Origin: Velocimicrobium porci
GTDB lineage: Bacteria; Bacillota; Clostridia; Lachnospirales; Lachnospiraceae
Length of the DNA: 64,000 bases
Reading direction: 5' to 3'
Assembly: GCF_009696045.1 (NCBI RefSeq)
Contig: NZ_VUMT01000007.1
Location: forward strand, 62,001 to 126,000
The notes beneath the pieces are model-generated. The model did not search any database. It was not told where the DNA came from and saw only the letters and a program-made list of their open reading frames with translations. Positions 48,384 through 57,900 of the stretch are shown here, piece after piece. The position numbers were made by a program, and so were the translations under genes. Each line of letters begins with the position of its first letter. Position 1 is the first letter of the stretch.

Positions 48384-49266
48384 GAATGACAAAAATGAAC
48401 GTTTGAGAAAAGCATTAGAGGAATGTTTAAATGAAGAAATTCGGATGGTTCCTCCGAAAAGAGAATTAGAACGAAGACATGAATTTAGCAGGTCATTTGA
48501 AAAAAATATGCAAAAGATGACTAAGAAACGCAAAAAAAAGAAAGCAGTATCATTATTTATAAAAATTGCTGCCTGCCTGTTTTTGTTTTTTGTAGTACGA
48601 ATTGTAGGGGATTCCTTTTATGTAAAAGAAAAAACGAATTTTGACAATTCTGTTTTAGATAAGGATTCAGTAACACAGGAAAGGCAAAATAATGGTCAGA
48701 CACATATAGAGATTGCAGAAAAGAATCAGACAAAAGAGGGGGAAATTTACTCGCCAGGGGGGCAGAAAGAACAAGATAGTTTGAAACAATATAATCAGAT
48801 TGAAGAACAAAATGGAACCTCAAAAAAGAATGAAAAAACAAAAGATGACAAACAGGACACAAATGAACTTGAAGACGAAGGGGAAGAGGAAGAAAACGAG
48901 AGTTCAGATGAAAATATAATTTCTAATGCTTCTGTAAAGGACAAGGAAGAACAGGAGATTGTGAGTCAGCTGGTATCAGCTGTTTTAGATGGTGAGACAG
49001 CAAAGATTACTGTTCATATAGAGAATAAGACAGAAGATACAATTTCCTGTGTGAACGAGAATAAGTTACAAGTATTGGAGGATGGAAGCTGGATATCGGT
49101 AGAAGCTCCGGATGGAACAATAAGCAATGAAGAAAAGGAAATTGTACCGGGGGAGGTTTATCAGGATGAAACTGTTATAACAGGGTATGACTTGGAAAGC
49201 GGAAAGCAATATAAGATGTTTATTGCGGTTGGTGGTGAACAAAAGGAGATAGTATTTGGACTATAA
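48376..49266 (+). CDS. Putative membrane anti-sigma factor
   Basis: 296 residues with one membrane helix (about 57-76, SLFIKIAACLFLFFVVRIVG). The first 55 residues are cytosolic, basic and helical, and would hold the sigma factor; no zinc-type HxxxCxxC motif is present. Outside are a long Glu/Lys/Asn-rich linker (about 85-185) and a compact C-terminal domain (about 195-296) rich in beta strands (ETAKITVHIENKTEDTISCV, YKMFIAVGGEQKEIVFGL), like an Ig-type fold. Overlap with the ECF sigma gene supports the anti-sigma role, which is otherwise inferred. The domain may be the sensor. Confidence 0.75.
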   Translation: MDKNDKNERLRKALEECLNEEIRMVPPKRELERRHEFSRSFEKNMQKMTKKRKKKKAVSLFIKIAACLFLFFVVRIVGDSFYVKEKTNFDNSVLDKDSVTQERQNNGQTHIEIAEKNQTKEGEIYSPGGQKEQDSLKQYNQIEEQNGTSKKNEKTKDDKQDTNELEDEGEEEENESSDENIISNASVKDKEEQEIVSQLVSAVLDGETAKITVHIENKTEDTISCVNENKLQVLEDGSWISVEAPDGTISNEEKEIVPGEVYQDETVITGYDLESGKQYKMFIAVGGEQKEIVFGL

Positions 49267-49295
49267 TGGAAAGCAATGGGAGTTTATCAATTTAC

Positions 49296-49323
49296 TTGAA
49301 AAAATTTGTATTTTAAGTATAAT
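49296..49323 (+). promoter_or_regulatory. Promoter of the GH3 lipoprotein gene
   Basis: TTGAAA (49296-49301), a 16-base spacer and TATAAT (49318-49323). Confidence 0.6.
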
Positions 49324-49392
49324 ATATGAAATGTAAAAGGAAAAAAGGATTGATTTTTTCTAGTCGTTAATTGTTTATGAGGAGAAAAGAAA

Positions 49393-50691
49393 ATGAGAAA
49401 ATTATATCTTATTGTGATGATTTTATCTCTTGCATTAGTAGGATGTAGTGGACAAAAATCAGAAGAAGTGGTTCATACCGTAGAAAATGAACCAACGAAA
49501 ACACCAGAACAAGAAAAGGAAGAACCGACGGCGACGCCGGAAGCAGAACCGACCCCATCAGCAACTCCATCTGTAGTTACAGATGATGCAGCTATTTTAG
49601 GTATGGCAGAAGACATTTTAAGTAATATGACATTAGAAGAAAAAATAGGTCAGATGTTTATGGTAAATTTGGAATTGTTAGATAATTCGGAAGGAAAATA
49701 TTACGAACATAAAAAATTTACCAAAGAAATGAAAAAGAGTTTGGAAAAGTATCCAATTGGCGGAGTAACTTTTTTTGCAAGAAATATTGCAACCAGACCA
49801 CAGACAACAAAATTAATTGAAAAACTTCAAGAAAATTCAAAAGTACCGCTTTTTATTTCTGTTGACGAAGAAGGCGGAGATGTTGCGAGAATTGCAAATA
49901 ATGATAATATGCGGACAACAAAATTTCCTTCGATGGAAGAGGTTGGGAAATTAGAAGACAAAGAGTATGCTTATAATATGGGTTCAACGATTGCCTCTGA
50001 AATAAAAGAACTTGGATTTAATCTTGACTTTGCACCTGTAGCAGATGTGAAGACGAATATATTAAATACAGAAATTGGAAACCGCTCTTTTGGAGATGAT
50101 CCGAATCTTGTTTCTGATATGGTAACAAAAGTAGTTGAAGGAATACAAGATCAGGGGGTCAGTGCAACATTAAAACATTTCCCTGGGCATGGAGATGTAT
50201 CCAAAGATTCTCATGAGGGTGCAGTAAATGTAGATAATGATGTCAATCGGTTAAGAAAGGTGGAATTTAAGCCATTTGAGGCAGGAATTAGGGCAGGCGT
50301 TGACTTGATTATGGTATCCCATATTTCCATTAGCAGAGTGACAGAATCGACAGAACCTGCTTCTTTAAGTGCTCTTGTGATGAAGGAAATGCTCCGTACG
50401 GAGATGGGATTTGAAGGTGTTATTATTACAGATGCCATGAATATGAAAGCAATAACAGACTTCTATGATTCAGGACAAGCCGCAGTGAAAGCGATTAAAG
50501 CAGGGGTAGATATTGTTTTGATGCCGGATGAGTTGGACAAAGCATACGAAGCAGTATTAGAAGCAGTAGAGGAAGGAAAAATCAAAGAAAGCAGGATTGA
50601 TGAAAGTGTAAAAAGAATTTTAGAACTTAAAATACGAAGAGGTCTTATTTTGTCAGATACAGACTTGATTCCGACTGCAAAAGAGCGTTGA
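49393..50691 (+). CDS. GH3 beta-N-acetylglucosaminidase-like lipoprotein (NagZ type)
   Basis: Predicted exo-glycosidase for muropeptide or N-acetylglucosamine recycling. 432 residues. Signal with lipobox LVGC; Cys 18 would be lipidated, placing the enzyme on the outer face of the membrane. A Pro/Thr/Glu linker (about 20-65) precedes the GH3 barrel. The NagZ signature KHFPGHGDVSKDSH (from about residue 260) holds the catalytic His of the NagZ subgroup. The nucleophile Asp is likely in GVIITDAMNMKAI. The second GH3 domain is absent, as in single-domain NagZ. The AGGAG-type site precedes the ATG. Confidence 0.9.
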   Translation: MRKLYLIVMILSLALVGCSGQKSEEVVHTVENEPTKTPEQEKEEPTATPEAEPTPSATPSVVTDDAAILGMAEDILSNMTLEEKIGQMFMVNLELLDNSEGKYYEHKKFTKEMKKSLEKYPIGGVTFFARNIATRPQTTKLIEKLQENSKVPLFISVDEEGGDVARIANNDNMRTTKFPSMEEVGKLEDKEYAYNMGSTIASEIKELGFNLDFAPVADVKTNILNTEIGNRSFGDDPNLVSDMVTKVVEGIQDQGVSATLKHFPGHGDVSKDSHEGAVNVDNDVNRLRKVEFKPFEAGIRAGVDLIMVSHISISRVTESTEPASLSALVMKEMLRTEMGFEGVIITDAMNMKAITDFYDSGQAAVKAIKAGVDIVLMPDELDKAYEAVLEAVEEGKIKESRIDESVKRILELKIRRGLILSDTDLIPTAKER

Positions 50692-50730
50692 GGTTATAGA
50701 TAAAATTAGAAAAATTAATAAGTAAACCTA

Positions 50731-50760
50731 TTGCAAAATTCACGGTTAAGTTTTTATAAT
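50731..50760 (+). promoter_or_regulatory. Promoter of purC
   Basis: TTGCAA (50731-50736), an 18-base spacer and TATAAT (50755-50760). It overlaps the longest purC frame, so translation starts later. Confidence 0.7.
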
Positions 50761-50805
50761 GTAGGTGCAGACAAGATGCAATACAGAAAGGAAAAGGTGT
50801 CAGAC

Positions 50806-51519
50806 GTGGAAAAATTAGATTTACTTTATGAAGGAAAAGCTAAGAAAGTTTTTAAAACAGATGTGGAAGATGTATACATTGTAGATTACAAAGATGATGC
50901 AACTGCATTTAATGGTGAGAAAAAAGGAACCATTGCAGGAAAAGGTGTTATCAATAACCGTATGACCAATTATTTATTCCAGATGTTAGAAAAAGAAGGC
51001 ATTCCTACTCACTTTGTGGAAGAATTAAGTGACAGAGAAACCGCAGTGAAAAAAGTTGAAATTGTTCCATTAGAAGTTATCATCCGTAATGTAGCAGCAG
51101 GCAGTTTTTCAAAACGGTTGGGAATTGAAGAAGGAACAAAGCTAATAGCACCTACCTTAGAGTTCAGTTATAAAGATGACGAACTAGGAGACCCATTAAT
51201 TAATGACTATCATGCAATTGCGATTGGAGCTGCAACGAGAGAAGAAATTGACCGTATTACAGAATTAGTTTTTAAGGTTAATGATTTCTTATGTAAGTTC
51301 TTTGCAGAATGTGGAATTGAACTAATTGATTTTAAAGTAGAATTTGGTCGCTATAATGGAGAAATCATTTTAGCAGATGAGATTTCTCCGGATACATGCA
51401 GATTTTGGGATATCAAGACACATGAAAAATTGGACAAAGATCGTTTCAGAAGAGATCTTGGTGGTGTCGAAGATGCTTATATTGAAGTGGCAAGAAGAAT
51501 TGGATTAATAAAGGAATAG
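50806..51519 (+). CDS. purC: SAICAR synthetase
   Basis: ATP-dependent ligation of aspartate to CAIR in purine synthesis. GTG 50806 (237 residues) is favoured: AGGAAAAGG lies 8 bases before it and [16 protein letters not shown] fits the family start; ATG 50776 is the alternative. Motifs: YEGKAKKVF (nucleotide loop), [48 protein letters not shown] and [14 protein letters not shown]. Followed by purF 152 bases later; the gap carries a hairpin near 51579-51635 that could be an attenuator. Confidence 0.95.
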   Translation: MEKLDLLYEGKAKKVFKTDVEDVYIVDYKDDATAFNGEKKGTIAGKGVINNRMTNYLFQMLEKEGIPTHFVEELSDRETAVKKVEIVPLEVIIRNVAAGSFSKRLGIEEGTKLIAPTLEFSYKDDELGDPLINDYHAIAIGAATREEIDRITELVFKVNDFLCKFFAECGIELIDFKVEFGRYNGEIILADEISPDTCRFWDIKTHEKLDKDRFRRDLGGVEDAYIEVARRIGLIKE

Positions 51520-51671
51520 ATACAAGTAAGTACAGATAGAGTAAGTACGGACAAAGGCAGTTTGAATAAAGACAGAAGATGTCCAAGGACTTCATATAGA
51601 TAACGATATCTATAGATATGGAGTTTTTGGACATTATTCAATCAATTTAGAGGAAAAAAGAGAGGATTAGC

Positions 51672-53111
51672 ATGAAAGAAAATATCAGCACAACAATAGA
51701 GAGTGGGCTGCATGAGGAATGTGGTGTATTTGGTGCATATGATGTAGACGGAGAGAGTAATGTGGCTGCCTCTATTTATTATGGACTATTTGCACTACAG
51801 CATAGAGGCCAGGAAAGCTGTGGTATTGCAGTCAGTGATACAAATGGACCAAAGGGGATTGTAAACTCTTGTAAAGGTATGGGACTTGTAAATGAGGTCT
51901 TTAATGAAAAAAATATGGCTACTTTAAATGGAAATATTGGAGTTGGTCATGTCAGATATTCTACAGCCGGAGCAAGCAGTATTGAAAATACTCAGCCGTT
52001 AGTGCTTAACTATGTAAAGGGTACATTGGCGATGGCGCATAATGGAAATCTGGTTAATGCACCGGAATTAAAAGAGGAACTTTCTTATACAGGAGCTATT
52101 TTTCAGACGACAATTGATTCAGAAGTAATTGCATATCATATTGCAAGGGAACGTCTTAAAACACCTACTGTTGAAGCAGCAGTTAGAAATGCGATGAAAA
52201 AGATCAAAGGAGCCTATTCTCTTGTTGTTATGAGTCCGAGAAAATTAATTGGTGCGAGAGATCCGTTTGGTTTTCGGCCATTGTGTATTGGAAAGCGGGA
52301 TAATACATATTTTCTTGCATCGGAAACTTGTGCATTAGATGCAGTTAATGCAGAGTTTGTTCGGGATGTACTTCCAGGGGAAGTAGTAACGATTGACAAG
52401 GAAGGAATTCGATCCGATACAACATTATGTCAGAAGGAATCGGCAAAATGTATTTTTGAATATATTTACTTTGCAAGACCGGACAGTTATGTGGATGGAA
52501 TCAGTGTATATAATTCCAGAATTATGGCAGGTAAAATATTGGCACAAACCCATCCGGTGGATGCGGATATTGTTGTCGGAGTACCGGATTCGGGAACTAT
52601 GGCGGCTCTTGGATTTTCGGAAGAGTCTGGAATTCCATATGGAGTTGCATTTGTAAAAAATAGTTATGTAGGAAGAACTTTTATAAAACCAAAACAATCT
52701 GTTCGTGAATCTTCAGTACGAATTAAGTTAAATGTGTTAAAGGAAGTAGTACAGGGAAAACGAGTTGTTATGATTGATGATTCGATTGTCAGGGGAACAA
52801 CAAGTGAGCGGATTGTAAGAATGTTAAAAAATGCAGGGGCGACAGAAGTGCATGTAAGAATTAGTTCTCCACCATTCTTATATCCATGTTATTTTGGAAC
52901 TGATGTTCCGTCCTGTGATCAGTTGATTGCACATAACAATACAATTGAAGAAATTCGAAATGTGCTAGGTGCGGATTCATTAGGGTATCTGGAAGTCAGC
53001 CGTTTAAATGAGCTGATTAATGGCGAATGTGGTTACTGTGATGCCTGCTTTACAGGAAAGTATCCGGTAGAACCTCCAAAAGAAGACATTCGTGGGGAGT
53101 TTGAAAAGTAA
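51672..53111 (+). CDS. purF: Amidophosphoribosyltransferase
   Basis: First committed step of purine synthesis: PRPP and glutamine to phosphoribosylamine. 479 residues. A propeptide of 16 residues ending HEE is cut to free Cys 17, the glutaminase nucleophile (ECGVFGAYD). HRGQESCGIAV and GHVRYSTAG belong to the glutaminase domain; RDPFGFRPL follows. The PRPP motif is VVMIDDSIVRGTTS. Late cysteines (CYFGTDVPSCDQL, CGYCDACF) fit the [4Fe-4S]-type PurF of Bacillus and clostridia. Confidence 0.97.
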   Translation: MKENISTTIESGLHEECGVFGAYDVDGESNVAASIYYGLFALQHRGQESCGIAVSDTNGPKGIVNSCKGMGLVNEVFNEKNMATLNGNIGVGHVRYSTAGASSIENTQPLVLNYVKGTLAMAHNGNLVNAPELKEELSYTGAIFQTTIDSEVIAYHIARERLKTPTVEAAVRNAMKKIKGAYSLVVMSPRKLIGARDPFGFRPLCIGKRDNTYFLASETCALDAVNAEFVRDVLPGEVVTIDKEGIRSDTTLCQKESAKCIFEYIYFARPDSYVDGISVYNSRIMAGKILAQTHPVDADIVVGVPDSGTMAALGFSEESGIPYGVAFVKNSYVGRTFIKPKQSVRESSVRIKLNVLKEVVQGKRVVMIDDSIVRGTTSERIVRMLKNAGATEVHVRISSPPFLYPCYFGTDVPSCDQLIAHNNTIEEIRNVLGADSLGYLEVSRLNELINGECGYCDACFTGKYPVEPPKEDIRGEFEK

Positions 53112-53128
53112 TTTCTGAAAGCAAATAT

Positions 53129-53157
53129 TTGTATTTGTAAGAGATGTTTATTATAAT
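53129..53157 (+). promoter_or_regulatory. Promoter of purB
   Basis: TTGTAT (53129-53134), a 17-base spacer and TATAAT (53152-53157) in the 145-base purF-purB gap, giving purB its own start. Confidence 0.65.
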
Positions 53158-53256
53158 AGAAAGTAGTGTTTTATGGAAGACACGAAAAAAGAAATGAAAA
53201 GGAAAGGAAAAGAACTCTGATACAGAAAAAATGTGAGGAGTACTAAGGTATAAAAG

Positions 53257-54687
53257 ATGAATGATCGATATGTAAGCCCTTTATCAGAACGTTATGCAAG
53301 TAGGGAAATGCAGTATATTTTTTCACCTGATATGAAATTCCGTACATGGAGAAAATTATGGATTGCTTTGGCAGAAGCGGAGCATGAATTGGGATTAAAT
53401 ATCACAAAAGAGCAGATTGAGGAATTAAAAGTTCATAAAGATGATATAAATTATGAAGTAGCAAAAGAACGGGAAGCAGTAGTACGTCATGATGTTATGT
53501 CCCATGTATATGCGTATGGTGTTCAGTGTCCTAATGCAAAGGGAATTATTCATCTTGGTGCTACTTCCTGTTATGTTGGTGATAATACAGACATTATTGT
53601 AATGACGGAAGCACTTCGTCTTGTAAAGAAAAAATTAGTAAACGTTATCAATGAGCTTTCTAAATTTGCAATGGAATATCGTGCACTTCCAACATTGGCG
53701 TTTACCCATTTTCAACCGGCACAGCCAACAACAATTGGAAAAAGGGCTTCCCTATGGCTGATGGAATTGAAACTTGATTTAGATGATATTGATTATTTAA
53801 TTGACAGTATGAAACTTCTTGGCTCAAAAGGAACAACAGGTACACAGGCAAGCTTTCTTGAATTATTTGATGGCGATCATGAAAAGGTAAAGAAATTAGA
53901 CCAGCTGATTGCTGAAAAGATGGGATTTAAAGAATGTTTCCCAGTATCTGGTCAGACTTATTCAAGAAAGATGGATACGAGAGTGCTAAATGTGCTTGCC
54001 GGTATTGCAGCAAGTGCACACAAATTTTCCAATGATATTCGTTTGCTTCAGCACTTGAAAGAAGTAGAGGAGCCATTTGAAAAGAATCAGATAGGTTCTT
54101 CTGCAATGGCATATAAGAGAAATCCAATGAGAAGTGAAAGAATTGCTTCCTTGGCAAGATATGTTATGATTGATGCGCTAAATCCGGCAATTACATCAGC
54201 AACACAATGGTTTGAGCGTACATTGGATGATTCAGCAAACAAGCGTCTTAGCGTGCCGGAGGCATTCCTTGCCATTGATGGCATTTTAGATTTATATTTA
54301 AATGTAGTAGATGGTTTAGTTGTGTATCCAAAAGTAATTGAAAAACACCTGATGGCTGAGCTTCCATTTATGGCAACTGAAAATATTATGATGGATGCGG
54401 TAAAGGCAGGCGGGGACAGGCAAGAGCTTCATGAAAGAATTCGTACATTATCAATGGAAGCCGGAAGAAATGTGAAAGAAAAAGGTCTTGATAACAATTT
54501 ACTTGAATTAATTGCGAATGATAAAGCGTTTAATTTGAGTTTGGATGAGTTAAAAAAGACAATGGATCCATCTAAATATACAGGAAGGGCAAAAGAACAG
54601 GTGGAAGAATTTATAACTGATGTAATTCGTCCGATATTGGAAGAAAACAAAGAAATGCTTGGGATGACTGCGGAAATTACAGTTTAA
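53257..54687 (+). CDS. purB: Adenylosuccinate lyase
   Basis: Cleaves SAICAR and adenylosuccinate, releasing fumarate, so it acts after PurC and again in AMP synthesis. 476 residues. Superfamily motifs: RHDVMSHVYAYG, HLGATSCYVGDNTD (catalytic region), FTHFQPAQPTTIGKRA and the signature GSSAMAYKRNPMRSER. The C-terminal domain has the usual helical form. Follows purF in the same direction with its own promoter. Confidence 0.97.
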   Translation: MNDRYVSPLSERYASREMQYIFSPDMKFRTWRKLWIALAEAEHELGLNITKEQIEELKVHKDDINYEVAKEREAVVRHDVMSHVYAYGVQCPNAKGIIHLGATSCYVGDNTDIIVMTEALRLVKKKLVNVINELSKFAMEYRALPTLAFTHFQPAQPTTIGKRASLWLMELKLDLDDIDYLIDSMKLLGSKGTTGTQASFLELFDGDHEKVKKLDQLIAEKMGFKECFPVSGQTYSRKMDTRVLNVLAGIAASAHKFSNDIRLLQHLKEVEEPFEKNQIGSSAMAYKRNPMRSERIASLARYVMIDALNPAITSATQWFERTLDDSANKRLSVPEAFLAIDGILDLYLNVVDGLVVYPKVIEKHLMAELPFMATENIMMDAVKAGGDRQELHERIRTLSMEAGRNVKEKGLDNNLLELIANDKAFNLSLDELKKTMDPSKYTGRAKEQVEEFITDVIRPILEENKEMLGMTAEITV

Positions 54688-54693
54688 ACAAAG

Positions 54694-54731
54694 AAAAGGC
54701 TATATCATAAAAAAATATGATATAGCCTTTT
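54694..54731 (+). terminator. purB terminator
   Basis: AAAAGGCTATATCAT (54694-54708) with ATGATATAGCCTTTT (54717-54731), a perfect 15-bp stem ending in T. Confidence 0.85.
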
Positions 54732-54845
54732 GTCTAAAATTTAACAGAACAGAAAAGAAAAATCTGGGTGACTAAAAAATGATTGTTACAAATAGATAAA
54801 AAACGAAGAAAAACAATGGGTTTATAAAGAAAAAACAACAATAAT

Positions 54846-54861
54846 AAGGACATATGTCCTT
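54846..54861. promoter_or_regulatory. 16-bp perfect palindrome, possible operator
   Basis: AAGGACATATGTCCTT is perfectly symmetric and lies 75 bases before the large PHP-protein gene, in its promoter zone; it precedes TTGTCA (54861-54866), a possible -35. Confidence 0.4.
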
Positions 54862-54935
54862 TGTCAAAACTGTGCAAAATGATAACATTATAAATGTGAA
54901 AAAAACAAATTATTTGAGAAGAGAGGGAAATGTCT

Positions 54936-57900
54936 ATGAGATTTAAATCAAAACGATTTTGGTCAATGTTGATGTGCATCGTAATGGTTATTACCATGAT
55001 ACCGGTTTACCCAAAAACGGTACAGGCAGCAGTGACAGCTGACGTAACAGCAATTACAGATATTGCTAATTTAGAGAGCGGCGATTATATTATGGTGAAC
55101 GATAATAATTTCGCTGTTGGTAATTATGATAATGGATATCTTTTATCGAAGGAGATATCTGAAGTGACAAATGATACGTTAGTCGGATTAGGGGAAGCAT
55201 ACATCTGGCATGTCACAAAAAATGGCTCCAATATTAAATTACAGGATGTAAATGAGATTACAATAAAATCAAAAAATCTTGATAATAAGGGGAAACCTGT
55301 AAACGGAGTTGAAGAAGATAAAACAGGCGTATTTGAATTCCAAGCTGAGACAACGGATAATGGTACAGGAATTAGAATTTCGTCAGAAGCAAATCAGGTA
55401 GTTTTAGCACAAAATACACAGGATACAACAAAGAGATTTCGTTGTTTTAAACAAGGAACAGTTAATGGAAATGCGGCGGGATATCCTAGCACTTTTAAGT
55501 TTTATAAAATAACAAATACAAACACACCTGCGCCAGCAGCAAGTGTGGAAAACGGTGTTGTAAAAGAAGGACAAGAAGTTTATCTTAGTCCGAAAGACAA
55601 TGATGAAAATACAAGCATTCTATATAAACAAGTAGATGGCTATAATGCAGAACAGCCGGCAAAGGATACATTTACACAATATGTAAGCGGATCAGCAATT
55701 AAAGTAGAAAAAAATTGTACGATTTTTGCATATGCGAAAAAAGACGGTTTCGATGACAGTAAAATTGTAGCATTTAAATATTCTTTAAACCAGGAGCTTG
55801 AAGGCGGTACATATTTTATTTATCATAATGCATCTAAAAGTGTTATGAAATATTTGTTAGAAAAAGGAGCTGCCGGTGGAGTAGCAGGAGTATTAGGCTC
55901 TGATGGTAAAATTACATTCGGAAGTGATACCAATAATGGAAACGGTGCGGCTGTATATGATATCACAAAACAAGGCGACGGAAGTTATGTTATTTCATGC
56001 GGAGATAAATATTTAACAAGTGATTCTAGCAGTTTATGGTTAGCTGATACGGCAACAGATACAGAAAATGCAGGAAGCTACTGGGAAATTGAATATACAC
56101 CTGACTTTGGCGGTGGATATACGATTAAAAATAAAACAGTTACATTTGGTGGAAAACCACTATATTTAGAATACTATAAGGGATTTAAGATTTATAGTAT
56201 GAAGCAGTTAAGTGCAGATTTTGTATTAAAATTTGCAGATGCAAGTGGGATTCAACATGATAATGGTTATGTTGGTACAAGACCTGTACAGGTTGATAAA
56301 CCAATTGCAAAAGGAAAGTATTTTATTTACAGCAAAAAAGCAGAAGGTGTTATGAAATATGAAGTAACGGGTGGTAAAGCCGGTGCAGTAAAAGCAGCGG
56401 TTGGAGAAGACAATGTACCTGTATTTGCTTCTGACACAAAAAATGGAGAAGGTTCAGGTTACTATTACATAGAAGAAGTAGCTGGTCAAAAAGATGTTTA
56501 TACAATTAAGTGTGGTAATGATTATCTAAGCGCAGATAAGGATAAAAATTTATATTTAACAGATACACCGGTTGAAACAAGTTCAAATGGTAGCTACTGG
56601 GAAGTGAAGTATAGACAAGAATTTGACGCTTATACGATTAAGAGCACAACGGTTTCCAGTTTATATTTAGAATATTATCCATCAAATGGATTCTGTTTAT
56701 ATGGATTAAATGGTGATTTAACAGATATTTATACATTTAACTTTTTAAGTGCAGAGAATATTAAGGACGATGATAACGATGGTTATCTTGGTAAAAAACC
56801 AGAGACTCCGGTAGCACCAGTTGGTGGAAAATCTTATGTTATTTATAATGAAAGTGGTTCTGCCGTATTTGGACCACAGGCAAGAATTGATGAAGGAGAT
56901 AAGCGTTCTTTAGATCAGGCAAAAGCAGCAAAACAAGAAGATGGTACACTTAAGGTTGCAAATGGTGGACTGATTTTTAATGTAACAGAAAAAAATGGTC
57001 TCTATCGTTTTGAAAACAATGGAAAATATTTAGCTTCAAATTCAGAAGAAGAATTGTTCCTTATTGCACCAGGAGAAGATAAGTACGATGAGGGAATGAC
57101 AGAATGGAAGCTTGATGCTGGCCTTGGTGGATTTGTAATAAATAATAACAAGGCAAAATGGAATAGTGCGGTGATTTGCGTTGAATATTTTTCAGGTGGT
57201 TTTGCAGGTTATAGTTACAAAGCAACCTCTCCTGAGATTTTCCAGTTTAATTTTTATGAACAAGAAGATACATATGGAATAGGTTATGTAATTGCTCCAG
57301 AAGTTATATTCAATACAAAGGACGATGCAAATCTAGGTTTGGATTATCGCATGAAATTTACATTGGATGATTTAGGAGAAATTCAAACGGTAAAAGCAAC
57401 AGTAACTTTTGAAGATGGAACAAATAAGAATTATGATGTAACAAGGGAAGATTATAATGGTGAATTTACAATTCCTAAGAAAGATTTAAATGGTCATACT
57501 TCTTTTACTGCAAAAGTAGATGTTACAAGTAAACAAACAGAAACGGTAACGGTACCTTATAGTGGAACGAAAAAAGTAATGATTCAGGATGAACCGGTCG
57601 TTGTAGCAGTTTCTCCATCAGCAAATGCAGAAACAGGAGAAAATAAACGACCAAATATTGAAATTACTTATGCAAACATTGGAGAAAATGCAAAAGCACA
57701 GCTTAATTTAAATGGGGAAGAAGTTGCATTGAAACAAAATGTAGCAGACAACAAATATGTGTATACACCAACTACAGATTTGTATGATGGAAAATGCACA
57801 GCAACCGTAACAATTACAAGAGCAGATAAGAAGAGTGTTGTAAAGACATGGAGCTTCTATATTGGTTCAGCAGGTGTTCACCCATACTTTGGACAAATTC

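Noticed and set aside
50731-50805. Upstream extension of purC to TTG 50731
   Set aside because: That TTG is part of the -35 TTGCAA, and 50755-50760 is the -10; the leader is not translated.
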